A stretch of 60,534 nucleotides of DNA from Acidobacteriaceae bacterium (GTDB lineage: Bacteria; Acidobacteriota; Terriglobia; Bryobacterales; Bryobacteraceae), in NCBI GenBank assembly GCA_903970405.1, contig CAJCIT010000053.1, positions 1 through 60,534 of the forward strand. Reading direction: 5' to 3'. Below the pieces are notes generated by a model. The model was not told where the DNA came from. It saw nothing but the letters and a program-made list of their open reading frames with translations, and made no database searches. Below, in pieces: positions 1 to 8,951 of the stretch. Position numbers and translations under genes: made by a program. Every line of letters begins with the position of its first letter. Position 1 is the stretch's first letter.

Positions 1-188
1 AGCAGAACCATCGTTCCAGATTGGCTTCGACTTTTTGCGGTCCAAACCTGGATCTTGTTTCAAAACCCGCCCCCGCACCGAAGCTGCACGGATCCCGCAA
101 CACCCGCTCCGTAGCCAACCCCGCGGTCAACCGCCGCAGGCCCCGTGTTACGCCTGAAGCGTGAGGTGCCGTCAGGTCCCCACACAAC

Positions 189-212
189 GCCGGGCCTCCT
201 GCCCGGCTTTTT
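189..212 (+). terminator. Terminator-like hairpin in the leader of the first gene
   Basis: GCCGGGC (189-195) pairs perfectly with GCCCGGC (201-207) around a CTCCT loop and is followed by TTTTT. This is the shape of an intrinsic terminator, but it sits only about 20 nt before the ATG at 232, on the coding strand. The loop CTCCT is exactly complementary to the Shine-Dalgarno AGGAG at 222-226. It may end upstream transcription or act as a leader control element; the second idea is inference. Confidence 0.6.
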
Positions 213-231
213 CGTTTTCACAGGAGAATTT

Positions 232-999
232 ATGTCAAAAGCTACTCGTAAACAGCGCCGCAAGGGACGCGCCGCTCAACCGCCTAACGTGCCCAACCCG
301 GCATCGACGCAACCCGTCGCCGCGCAAGCCTCGGCGCCTCAGGAAACTCCCGAGCCGACCTTGTCCGCCGCGGAACTCGCTGCGTACTTTTCCAACATCG
401 CGGCCCCCGCCGGCATGAACGACGCCAGCCGCGCCAATTTCGAAATCGCCTTCGCCGAAAGGGAAGCCGCCAAGCGCGCTGAAACTGCGAATTCAGTAGA
501 CCCGTCCAGCGACCCTAACTCGCCCCCGTCTCCTGACCCTTCTCCCCGTGGCGGCCCCAGCACTCAGGCCGGCAAGGCGCGTAGCGCCCAGAACTCGTTC
601 AAGCACGGCCTCTCTTCCGGGTTCAATCACTTCAGACTACTCTCAAGCGAAGATCCCGCCGAATACGCCGAACTCGTCTCTGACATCCGCGCCCAGTTCC
701 GTCCGGGCAGCCGACCTGAGGTTCACAAACTCGAGGATATGGCCCAAGCATGGTGGCTGCAGCGCTTGGACGCCCAGCTCGCATCTCTGCGGGAGGTGCA
801 ACATCGGCTTCAGGAGACAATGAGCGGGTCCGCGGCCCGGAGCGCGCTCGCGTCGTTCCTCCTGGCGAAGGCCGGGTCGAGTTTCAATTACAGGCGCGCG
901 GATCGCAATCGCGCCTACAAAATCACCTGCGACCGATTTTCGGCTCCGGCTAAAACCGCTGATGACCGATGGAAAACTGGTCGGGCCGCCGGGATTTGA
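232..999 (+). CDS. Hypothetical protein with GKARSAQNSFKHGL-type motif
   Basis: Protein of 255 aa and unknown function. The ATG at 232 is chosen because a clear AGGAG lies 5 nt upstream; a longer in-frame version from 145 would have to run through the hairpin. The N-terminus is basic (MSKATRKQRRKGR), followed by a Pro/Ala/Ser-rich linker to about residue 115. Next comes the motif GKARSAQNSFKHGLSS, then a more helical part with a Trp-Trp-Leu-Gln stretch. From memory, proteins with a similar 'GKARS..N..KHGL' signature occur in several copies in Acidobacteria and Planctomycetes and are not characterised. The last 22 nt overlap the 3' part of the antisense tRNA-Pro gene, so the C-terminus (GRAAGI) is an accident of the tRNA sequence. 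That may mean the gene was trimmed there. Confidence 0.65.
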   Translation: MSKATRKQRRKGRAAQPPNVPNPASTQPVAAQASAPQETPEPTLSAAELAAYFSNIAAPAGMNDASRANFEIAFAEREAAKRAETANSVDPSSDPNSPPSPDPSPRGGPSTQAGKARSAQNSFKHGLSSGFNHFRLLSSEDPAEYAELVSDIRAQFRPGSRPEVHKLEDMAQAWWLQRLDAQLASLREVQHRLQETMSGSAARSALASFLLAKAGSSFNYRRADRNRAYKITCDRFSAPAKTADDRWKTGRAAGI

Positions 1000-1055
1000 A
1001 CCCGGGACCTCTTGCACCCCAAGCAAGCGCGCTAGCCAGGCTGCGCCACGGCCCG
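978..1055 (-). tRNA. tRNA-Pro (anticodon GGG)
   Basis: Read on the minus strand, the acceptor arm CGGGCCG (starting at 1055) pairs with CGGCCCG, followed by discriminator A and an encoded CCA that ends at 978. The anticodon stem CTTGC/GCAAG encloses TTGGGGT, giving anticodon GGG. The T arm carries the usual GGTTCAAATCC. All arms fold as a normal elongator tRNA. The 3' end overlaps the end of the convergent hypothetical gene. Confidence 0.96.
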
Positions 1056-1106
1056 AAGTGCCCATTCTACCGCACTCCGGAAAAAGGCCCCTTACAATGA
1101 GGGCGA

Positions 1107-2744
1107 ATGGCTTTGCTCACAGTTTTCCGCCCCATCGCGCTCGCTCTGACCCTCTCGCTGCTTCTCACTGCCTTCTCGTCCGCCGAAGACCTCACGCCTT
1201 CAGGAGAGAAGATGCGCGCCCATGTGAAGTACCTTGCAAGCGATGCGCTGGAGGGTCGAGGCGTCGGAACGCGCGGTGAGCGGCTGGCCACCGACTATCT
1301 GGCCGCGCAGCTTGAAGCCTCCGGCGTGAAGGCCGGCGGAGAAGACGGAACTTACTTCCAGCGCGTCACGCTGCTTGGCTCAACCCCGCAACAGGCCGAA
1401 GCGGAACTGGTGATTGACGGCAAAACCACTCTCCACTTCGGACAGGATTTCGTCGGCAACTCCTTCGCTCAGCAGCCGGATAACGGCTTCGATGCCGAAG
1501 CCATTTTCGTGGGACATGGCATCTCCGCGCCGGAGTTCCATTGGGATGACTATAAAGGCGTGGATGTTAAAGGCAAGGTTCTGGTCTACTTCACGAACGA
1601 ACCGCCTTCGGACGACCCCGCGTTTTTCGGCGGCCGGGCGCTGACTTACTACGGCCGCTGGACTTACAAGTTTGAAGAAGCCGCCCGCCGCGGCGCCGTC
1701 GCCGCCATCATCATCCATACCACTCCCACCGCCGGTTACGGCTGGGCCACGGTGAGCGGGTCTTTTAGCCAGGAGCGCCCGGAGGTAAAGCTTGAGCCCG
1801 GTCAGCCGGCGCTGAAACTCGCGGCGTGGGTGACCACAGAGGCCGGCGCCAAACTCATTGCCTCCACAGGCAAGACGGTGGATGAATTGCTCGCGATGGC
1901 GAATCGGCCCGAGTTCCGGCCCATTCCGTTAGGGGTTCATATTCGCGGTCATCTCCCCGTGAAACTGCGCACTATCGAGAGCCGGAATGTCATCGGCCGC
2001 GTCGAAGGGGATGATCCGGAGCTTAGGAAACAGGTGGTCCTGTTCACCGCGCACTGGGATCATCTCGGCAGGAGCGTCCCGGTGAACGGCGATGACATCT
2101 ATAACGGCGCGGTGGATAACGCCACCGGATGCGCTATGGTTCTGGAAATGGCGCGCGTTTGGCAGACGCTGCCACATAAGCCGCGCCGCAGCGCGCTCTT
2201 CATCTTTGTGACGGCCGAAGAGTCAGGGTTGATCGGATCAGAATATTATGGCAAGCACCCGGTGGCGCCGGCAGGCCAAACAGCCGCCGATCTCAATTTC
2301 GACGGCTTCTACCCATTTGGCAAAACGCGCGACGTTTTCGTCACCGGCGCTGAACGCACCACCTTGTGGCCGCTGGTTCAGCGCACGGCCAAGCGGCTGA
2401 GCCTTGAGATTAAGCCCGACGCTGAGCCCGAGCAAGGTTCCTACTACCGTTCAGATCATTTTTCGCTGGCCCGCGTCGGCGTGCCTGCCTTTTCGATCGA
2501 GGCCGGCCGCGACTATCTGGGCAAGCCCGCGGATTTCGGACGCACCACTTTTGAGACTTACAACACGCAGCACTATCATCAGCCGTCTGACGAGTATCAC
2601 GACGATTGGGACTTCGCGAGCATGGAGCAGATGGCGCAGTTCGGACTGGCGCTGGGGCTGGATATCGCGAATCAGCCGAAGCTCGCCACCTGGAAGCCGG
2701 GCGATGAGTTTCTGAGCGCGCGGCAGACCTCGGGAGTGCGGTAG
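1107..2744 (+). CDS. M28-family metallopeptidase with PA domain, secreted
   Basis: Zinc aminopeptidase-type protein of 545 aa. An N-terminal signal peptide (hydrophobic stretch ending at about residue 26, FSSAED) predicts export. A PA-like insert lies around residues 130-290. The M28 metal ligands are present: His and Asp in FTAHWDHLG (about 313-321), the bridging Asp in GAVDNATG (about 335), the catalytic Glu pair in VTAEESGLIGSE (about 370), RSDHFSLARVGVPAF (about 450) and a final His in HQPSDEYHDDWD (about 491). Family members remove N-terminal residues from peptides. The substrate here cannot be named. It converges with the OPT transporter gene, with 10 bp between stop codons. Together the two could supply and import peptides, which is inference. 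Confidence 0.93.
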   Translation: MALLTVFRPIALALTLSLLLTAFSSAEDLTPSGEKMRAHVKYLASDALEGRGVGTRGERLATDYLAAQLEASGVKAGGEDGTYFQRVTLLGSTPQQAEAELVIDGKTTLHFGQDFVGNSFAQQPDNGFDAEAIFVGHGISAPEFHWDDYKGVDVKGKVLVYFTNEPPSDDPAFFGGRALTYYGRWTYKFEEAARRGAVAAIIIHTTPTAGYGWATVSGSFSQERPEVKLEPGQPALKLAAWVTTEAGAKLIASTGKTVDELLAMANRPEFRPIPLGVHIRGHLPVKLRTIESRNVIGRVEGDDPELRKQVVLFTAHWDHLGRSVPVNGDDIYNGAVDNATGCAMVLEMARVWQTLPHKPRRSALFIFVTAEESGLIGSEYYGKHPVAPAGQTAADLNFDGFYPFGKTRDVFVTGAERTTLWPLVQRTAKRLSLEIKPDAEPEQGSYYRSDHFSLARVGVPAFSIEAGRDYLGKPADFGRTTFETYNTQHYHQPSDEYHDDWDFASMEQMAQFGLALGLDIANQPKLATWKPGDEFLSARQTSGVR

Positions 2745-2754
2745 ATCCTGGCGC

Positions 2755-4782
2755 CTACATCATCGCCACCGGGGGCGCCGGCTCATCGGGGCTGCCCGCG
2801 CTGCTCAGCGGCAGCCGAATCATCAAAACGCCCAGCGCCACAATGACGCAGAGGCCCACCCAGTAAAGCGGATGCGCAAAAATTGTAAGCTTCTGGATGA
2901 TTTCGGGACGGAACTGCAACCCCGCCCACACCAAGCCGAGGATTGCCTCGCCCGCAATAAGTCCGGACGCTGTCAGAACGCCGGCATTCTCAATGCGGGC
3001 GCGCTGCGCATCGTTGAAGCCGCGCCGCTGGGCCAGGCAGTCACCCAGCGAGCGGATCACGCCGCCAAGGAAGATGGCAAAGGTGGTTTCAAAGGGCAGG
3101 TACATTCCCACCGAGATGAGCATGGGGCTCTTGACCTGCATCAGAATCAGCGCAATGCCCATCAGGATGCCGACAACCACCAGCGGCCAGGGCATGTCAC
3201 CGCCCACAATGCCTTGCGCCAGCAGCGCCATCAATCCAGCCTGCGGGGCAGATAAGGCTCGATCGCCGAAGCCGGTACCGCCCGCTTTGATGTTGCCCTC
3301 ATGGAGAAGGGCCAGCGGAAAATACATCACCGAACTCGCCACCACCACCGCCAGCAACTCAACCAATTGAATACTGCGCGGCGTGCCGCCCAGAATGTAG
3401 CCCACTTTAAAGTCCTGAAGCAGTTCGCCCGCCACCGCCGACGACACGCACACCACGGCTGCCACGCCCAGTACTGCTGTGACGCCGCCGGGCCCCGAGA
3501 CGCCGAGCGACACCATCAGCAGCGCCGCAATGATCAGCGTGGAAAGAGTAAGGCCCGAGATCGGATTGTTGGATGAGCCGATGATGCCGACCAGGTTTCC
3601 GGAGACAGTGGCGAAGAAGAAGCCGAGAACCAGCATGACCACCGCCGCCACCAGCCCGGGAACGATTCCGCCCGACAGGTACACGTACAGCACAATCATC
3701 ACCGCGAACACCACGCCGATCAGAGCGAACACCACTTTTGTGCTCATGTATTGTTCGGTGCGGCTCAACGTCGCCGCCTGTTCCGGTGTCTGCTTGAGTT
3801 CCGCAAAGAGGCGCTTGAAACCGGCGCCCAGGTTGTCCTTCATGCGGAAAAGCGTGTAGGCCGCGCCCACTAACATGCCGCCCACGGCGATTGGCCGCAC
3901 AATGTACCGCCACACCGCGGCCGATTGCGCGCCCCAGGATTCATCGGTGGCATTCGGCGGGAGAAAGTTGTGGATCTGCGGGCCGAGGAAATAGATTAGC
4001 AGCGGCACCATCAATCCCCAGGCCAGCACTCCGCCTGAAAACTGAAGTGAGGCCAGCCGCAGACCGATGATGTAACCCACCCCCAGGTAGGCGGGGCTGA
4101 CGCTCGGCCCGGAGAAAGTGGAGACGCCGCCCGTCCTCACAATGTTGGTAGTGGCCGCGCCACCCAGCCTCACGCGGCTGGCCCCCAGGGCGCCAATGGG
4201 AATCGCGAAGTCCTTTGAATCGGAGAAGAGGCCGAACTTGGCCAAGAGAAAAACGATGCCGCCGACGCCGATATTCCAGAACAAGAACTTCGCCGCCTGG
4301 GCTCCGCGCTGACCGGCCTTATGGATCTCCGAAGCGGCCACAGATTCGGGAAACGGCAGCTCCGGATCCTCCACCATAACTCGCCGCACCAGCGACACAA
4401 ACAGCACGCCCAGCACGCTGCCAACCATCATCAATGTCGTGGATTTCCAATAAGCGTCCCTGAAACCGAAGGAGGGCCAGGCCCGGGCAATAACAAAGGC
4501 GGGAAGCGTGAACACGGCCCCGGCGGCCACCGATTCGCCGATGGAGCCTGCCGTTCGGGCGATGTTCTCTTCGAGGATCGACCCGCGCCAGAGGCGGAGC
4601 ACGGCCATCCCGATCACGGCCGCCGGATAGGTGGCGGCAATGGTGACGCCCGCGCGCAGGCCGAGGTAGGCGTTCGCCGCTCCCAGAATCACGCACATCA
4701 CCAGACCCAGCAGCACGGCGCGGAGGGTCAACTCGCGCATCTTCATCGTCTCGGGAACGAACGGCTTATGGGCAAGGGCCAT
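2755..4782 (-). CDS. OPT-family oligopeptide transporter
   Basis: Integral inner-membrane protein of 675 aa with about 15 hydrophobic segments. The first segments (LTLRAVLLGLVMCVILG, then AYLGLRAGVTIAATYPAAVI) match the start of OPT transporters, which import oligopeptides or metal chelates. Length is typical for bacterial OPT proteins. The gene starts 14 bp after the yqeY-like stop, so the two may be co-transcribed. It ends tail-to-tail with the M28 peptidase gene. Substrate specificity is not readable from the sequence. Confidence 0.93.
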   Translation of the reverse strand: MALAHKPFVPETMKMRELTLRAVLLGLVMCVILGAANAYLGLRAGVTIAATYPAAVIGMAVLRLWRGSILEENIARTAGSIGESVAAGAVFTLPAFVIARAWPSFGFRDAYWKSTTLMMVGSVLGVLFVSLVRRVMVEDPELPFPESVAASEIHKAGQRGAQAAKFLFWNIGVGGIVFLLAKFGLFSDSKDFAIPIGALGASRVRLGGAATTNIVRTGGVSTFSGPSVSPAYLGVGYIIGLRLASLQFSGGVLAWGLMVPLLIYFLGPQIHNFLPPNATDESWGAQSAAVWRYIVRPIAVGGMLVGAAYTLFRMKDNLGAGFKRLFAELKQTPEQAATLSRTEQYMSTKVVFALIGVVFAVMIVLYVYLSGGIVPGLVAAVVMLVLGFFFATVSGNLVGIIGSSNNPISGLTLSTLIIAALLMVSLGVSGPGGVTAVLGVAAVVCVSSAVAGELLQDFKVGYILGGTPRSIQLVELLAVVVASSVMYFPLALLHEGNIKAGGTGFGDRALSAPQAGLMALLAQGIVGGDMPWPLVVVGILMGIALILMQVKSPMLISVGMYLPFETTFAIFLGGVIRSLGDCLAQRRGFNDAQRARIENAGVLTASGLIAGEAILGLVWAGLQFRPEIIQKLTIFAHPLYWVGLCVIVALGVLMIRLPLSSAGSPDEPAPPVAMM

Positions 4783-4793
4783 GGTCGATGATC

Positions 4794-5240
4794 CTACTGG
4801 AGCTTCGATTTCACAAGGGCGCTCAGTATTTTTCCATCCACGCGCTTACCGGCCAGCTTCGCCTGGGCTGCCTTCATGGCCAGGCCCATCTGCTTGGCGG
4901 TGGTTGCGCCGGTCTCGGCCAGGGCGGCAGTCACCGCGGCTTCGAGCTCGGCCTGGGAGGGAGCTGATGGCAGGTACGCTTCAATCAGCGTGATCTCGGC
5001 TTCCTCCTTTGCGGCGAGTTCCTCGCGGCCGCCCTTACGGAACATGTCCGCCGATTCGCGGCGCTGCTTCAGCAGGGTGTTCATCACCTGCATCTCCGTC
5101 GCCTCGTCCAGCGGCTTCATGGAATCTACTTCCTGCTTTTTCAGGGCGGTCTTGATCATCCGAACAGCGCTTAAGCGGGCTTCGTCCCTGGCCTTCATGG
5201 CTTCCACCATGTCTTTTTGGATCTGGTCGAGTAAGGGCAT
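4794..5240 (-). CDS. yqeY: GatB/YqeY domain-containing protein
   Basis: Small helical protein of 148 aa with the YqeY architecture: an N-terminal helical half (MPLLDQIQKDMVEAMKARDE) and a C-terminal half resembling the tail domain of GatB (TTAKQMGLAMKAAQAKLAGK, VDGKILSALVKSKL). The related GatB domain binds tRNA; the role of stand-alone YqeY is unsettled. Length is normal for the family. It lies between infB and the OPT gene, all on the minus strand, separated from infB by a 164-bp gap that holds a palindromic repeat. Confidence 0.92.
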   Translation of the reverse strand: MPLLDQIQKDMVEAMKARDEARLSAVRMIKTALKKQEVDSMKPLDEATEMQVMNTLLKQRRESADMFRKGGREELAAKEEAEITLIEAYLPSAPSQAELEAAVTAALAETGATTAKQMGLAMKAAQAKLAGKRVDGKILSALVKSKLQ

Positions 5241-5355
5241 GTCGCCTGTTATTGTATTGCGCCTGAGACCGGCGATTTAAAATTGGTAGCAAGCGGATGG
5301 AGAAGGAATACGGAACGAACTCGAAGGGCGGCGCCATCGACGATTGGGCGGAGTT

Positions 5356-5385
5356 CCGCCAATTAGGAGATTGGCGTTCCCAGGC
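5356..5385. repeat. Palindromic repeat family 1, copy A
   Basis: On the minus strand this reads GCCTGGGAACGCCAATCTCC followed by TAATTGGCGG. It matches copies at 23111-23138, 25145-25168 and 44511-44542. It lies in the gap between infB and the yqeY-like gene. Confidence 0.75.
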
Positions 5386-5404
5386 GGGCGGCTCAGAACG
5401 GCCC

Positions 5405-8400
5405 TTACTGCGCCTGTAAGCTCGGTAACACCCGTTCCATGGTGAAGGCTTCCAGGATGTCGCCGTCCTCTATGTTGTTGAAGTTGACCAGAGAGATACC
5501 GCATTCCACGCCGTTCTTGACCTCGCTCGCGTCGTTCTTGAAACGCTTGAGAGCATCGATCTTTCCGGTATGAATCAGGTCTCTGCCGCGCATGACGCGG
5601 ATCTGGCTGTCGCGCCTGATCAACCCGTCGGTTACATAGCAACCGGCCACCGTGCCGATCTTGCTGATCTTGAATGTCTGCTTGACTTCCGCGTGGCCCT
5701 GGACGGTTTCCTTGTAAACCGGGTCCAGTAGACCAGTCATGGCGAGCTTTACTTCGTCGATCAGTTCGTAAATGATGCTATGGCTCCGGATGTCCACCTT
5801 CTGCTGCTCGGCAATCGAAACGGCATTGCGCTCAGTCTTCACGTTGAAGCCGACAATCAAAGCTTCGGAAGCGGAGGCCAGCAGGACATCGTCTTCGGTA
5901 ATGGCGCCTACGCCCGCGCGAAGCACGCGAACCCGCACTTTGTCGGTACTCAACTGCTGCAGCGATTCGGAAACAACCTCAGCCATACCGCCCACGTCGG
6001 CCTTGATAATGACGTTAAGATCCTTGAGATCGCCTTCTTTGAACTGTTGATTGAGCGATGTGAGGGTGGCCGTACGCGCGCCCTTCGCCATCTGTGCTTC
6101 CCGTTCTTTAATGCCGCGGTGGCTGACCACCTGCTTGGCCTTCACCGAGTCCGTCACCACTTGGAAGGTGTCGCCCACCCCCGGCAGTTCCTCGAAACCG
6201 ACAACTTCAACCGGCATGGACGGCTCGGCTTCACGGATGGAGGCGCCGCGATCGTCGAACATGGCGCGAACCTTGCTGAAGCTGGAGCCGCAAATGAACT
6301 GGTCGCCCGTCCGCAGGGTTCCATTACGAACCAGCAGCGTGGCCACCGGGCCGCGGCCCTTATCGAGCTGCGCTTCGAGCACGGTGGCGAGGGCCGGCCG
6401 CGCCGGATTGGCCTTGAGGTCCAGAATCTCAGCCACCAACAGAATCATTTCGAGCAGCAGTCCCAGGTTCTGGCCGGTCTTGGCCGAGACGGGAACCATC
6501 ACCACATCGCCGCCCCAGTCCTCGGCCAGTAAGCCGCGGTCACTGAGTTGCTGCTTGATGCGGTCAATCTGGGCGTCGGGTTTATCCACCTTGTTGATGG
6601 CAACGATGATGGGAGTATTGCCCGCCTTGGCGTGGTCAATGGCTTCGAGCGTTTGAGGCATCACGCCGTCATCGGCCGCCACCACCAGCACCACGATGTC
6701 GGTGACCTTCGCGCCGCGCGAGCGCATCCTTGTAAACGCCTTGTGACCGGGCGTGTCGATAAATACGATCCGCTTCCCGTTCTTTTCCACGGTGTAAGCG
6801 CCGATGGCCTGCGTGATGCCACCCGCTTCGCGAAGAGCGACACGCGTTTCACGAATGGCGTCCAGCAGCGAAGTCTTGCCATGATCGACGTGGCCCATCA
6901 CCGTCACGACAGGAGCACGGCGAACCATGTCCTTGACGTCCTCGGCCTGATCGATGTCCTGGGTAGACTCCTGCTCATAGCTGACCTGATTCGTGGAAGC
7001 GCCGAATTCGCGCGCCACTTCTTCAGCCAGCTTGACGTCCAAGGTCTGGTTGATGGTGGCGAAAATCTTCTTATCGAAGAGTTTCTTGACAACCAGATTC
7101 GCCTTCACGCCGAGCTTCTCAGAAAGCTCCTTCACGGTTACGCCTTCCGCCACCGTAATTTCACGGTCAATGGGCGGCGGCTCGGCGATCATGTGGCGCT
7201 TACCGCCGCGCTCACGGAGGTTGCCTTCCTCGCGGTCTTCGCGGGATCTCGGGCCGCGGTTTCCGCCAGGCTTTGCCTGATGGCGGCGCTGCTGCTCGGT
7301 GGTCAGGATGGGCGTCGGAAGCTCTGGCCGTTGCGGAGATGTCGGATGCATCTGCCGGCCGACACCGGGACCGCGCCGCAGCATTTGGCCGCCGCCGGGC
7401 GAGGGCTGTCCGGGCGCGCCGGGGCCGCGCATTTGCGGACCGCCCGGACGCACCGGGCCGCGCGGGAAAATCGGCTGGCCAGGCGTGGGAGCAGCGGCGC
7501 GCTGGGGAGGCGCGGGACGAGGCGCGCCAGGCGCCGGCTGGCGGGGCTGCTGCATCTGGCTAAAAATTCGGGCTTGCAGGTCCGGCCGCGGAGGCACTAT
7601 CGGGCGCGCGGGAGGCTGTCCGCCCAGCGGCCGGCGAGGCGCAATCGGCGCGCCGGGCTGCAGATTCGGTTGAGCGGGAGGCCGCGCCGGGGCTGGCCGC
7701 GGCGCCGTGGGCGCGCCGGGCGCTGAAACTGAAGCCTGGGAGGGAGGTGGTGCTGGACGGCTGGGTAAAACTACGGCCGCCGGAGGGGTAGACGGTACCC
7801 CGGGAGTGGATGACGCCGCCATTGGCGGCGGGGACGACGGTGTGATGGAAGCCGCCGGCGGTGGGGTTGACGGCGCGGCAGACGCAGGCGGCGTTCCCAC
7901 GTTGGCCGGGACAACGGGGCTGGCTAGCGATGCCGGCGCGGAGGGCTTCGCTGGAGGAGGAATCGCCGCTCTGGATCCATCGGCCATCGGTTGACGCGGC
8001 CCGCTGGGCGCCTGTCCTGGGCGCAGCGGCGGCGCGGGCCGCGCGGGAATGCCCACATTCCGGTTCGCCGGACCGGGCGTGGCCGTCGACGATGCGGCAG
8101 CGAGCGGCGGCTGCAGCGCCCCGCCCACAACAAGCGGAGGACGCAAGGGCTGGAACGATGGCTTCGGACGCTCGGGCTCCGCTGCCGTTTCCACAGAGGC
8201 GGTGCCGGGCGTGGGCGCCACGGCCGCGGGAGGAACCACCGGCACTGAGGGAACAAAAGGGGGTGGCGGCGCGACGGCAACAGGCGGCCGCACGGCGGGA
8301 ACGATCGGCCGTGGCGGAATGACCGGCGACACCGGCTCGACGGAAGGTCTCACCGGCTCGGTAACAGGCGCCGTGGCGCGAGCCTTTACTTCGGGAATCG

Positions 8401-8815
8401 GCGCGTCTTGAGCTGGGGCGTCAGGAGTCTTTTCCGCGGGCTTACGCGTGGCCTCGATGGGCCGGTCCGCGGCGAGTCTGTCGGCAGCCGGCCGGCCGTC
8501 AAGCCGTGAATGGGAGTTGGCGTCGAAGTCGTCCTCGTCTTCGGGAAACTCAGCCACGGCGACGGACGTGTCGCGCGATTCGGCGCGCTGGCGGGCGCTC
8601 TCCGCATACATCGCGTGATCGCTCGCATCGGCGCGTCCCCCTTCCGGCACACCCGAGGTATGCAGCTTGTGACGCAGGGCGACAGCGACATCCTCATCGA
8701 CCGAGCTGGAATGCGTCTTCTTCTCCTGCACCCCCAACTCGGGCAGGAGGTCGAGGATGACGCCGGGCTTTACTTCTAGCTCACGGGCCAGCTCGTTAAT
8801 CCGAATTTTCTTCAT
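5405..8815 (-). CDS. infB: Translation initiation factor IF-2
   Basis: GTPase of 1136 aa that places initiator tRNA on the 30S ribosome and promotes subunit joining. Order of domains: a short IF2_N domain (residues 1-50, KIRINELARELEVKPG), a very long Pro/Ala/Arg-rich low-complexity region to about residue 510, a second IF2_N domain (VTVKELSEKLGVKANLVVKK), then the GTPase. G motifs are intact: GHVDHGKT (G1), DTPGH (G3), NKVD (G4). Domains II-IV follow, up to EAFTMERVLPSLQAQ. The linker makes the protein longer than the about 890 aa of E. coli IF-2. It is the last gene of rimP-nusA-infB. ylxR, often found between nusA and infB, is not present in the 136-bp gap. Confidence 0.98.
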   Translation of the reverse strand: MKKIRINELARELEVKPGVILDLLPELGVQEKKTHSSSVDEDVAVALRHKLHTSGVPEGGRADASDHAMYAESARQRAESRDTSVAVAEFPEDEDDFDANSHSRLDGRPAADRLAADRPIEATRKPAEKTPDAPAQDAPIPEVKARATAPVTEPVRPSVEPVSPVIPPRPIVPAVRPPVAVAPPPPFVPSVPVVPPAAVAPTPGTASVETAAEPERPKPSFQPLRPPLVVGGALQPPLAAASSTATPGPANRNVGIPARPAPPLRPGQAPSGPRQPMADGSRAAIPPPAKPSAPASLASPVVPANVGTPPASAAPSTPPPAASITPSSPPPMAASSTPGVPSTPPAAVVLPSRPAPPPSQASVSAPGAPTAPRPAPARPPAQPNLQPGAPIAPRRPLGGQPPARPIVPPRPDLQARIFSQMQQPRQPAPGAPRPAPPQRAAAPTPGQPIFPRGPVRPGGPQMRGPGAPGQPSPGGGQMLRRGPGVGRQMHPTSPQRPELPTPILTTEQQRRHQAKPGGNRGPRSREDREEGNLRERGGKRHMIAEPPPIDREITVAEGVTVKELSEKLGVKANLVVKKLFDKKIFATINQTLDVKLAEEVAREFGASTNQVSYEQESTQDIDQAEDVKDMVRRAPVVTVMGHVDHGKTSLLDAIRETRVALREAGGITQAIGAYTVEKNGKRIVFIDTPGHKAFTRMRSRGAKVTDIVVLVVAADDGVMPQTLEAIDHAKAGNTPIIVAINKVDKPDAQIDRIKQQLSDRGLLAEDWGGDVVMVPVSAKTGQNLGLLLEMILLVAEILDLKANPARPALATVLEAQLDKGRGPVATLLVRNGTLRTGDQFICGSSFSKVRAMFDDRGASIREAEPSMPVEVVGFEELPGVGDTFQVVTDSVKAKQVVSHRGIKEREAQMAKGARTATLTSLNQQFKEGDLKDLNVIIKADVGGMAEVVSESLQQLSTDKVRVRVLRAGVGAITEDDVLLASASEALIVGFNVKTERNAVSIAEQQKVDIRSHSIIYELIDEVKLAMTGLLDPVYKETVQGHAEVKQTFKISKIGTVAGCYVTDGLIRRDSQIRVMRGRDLIHTGKIDALKRFKNDASEVKNGVECGISLVNFNNIEDGDILEAFTMERVLPSLQAQ

Positions 8816-8951
8816 AGAGGAGACTGCTGTTCAACTCCAACGCGGCGGCACTTCTAACACTCGCCCATCTTTGAGCTAAGCTCGCAATAGCTGGTGCGGA
8901 AACGTTCCAGATATAAGGTCGCGAGCCGCTCCGAACGGGCCTTGTAGCAGG

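Noticed and set aside
5780..8411. Long plus-strand frames opposite infB
   Set aside because: They mirror infB codon bias and low-complexity DNA; no start signals or family likeness.
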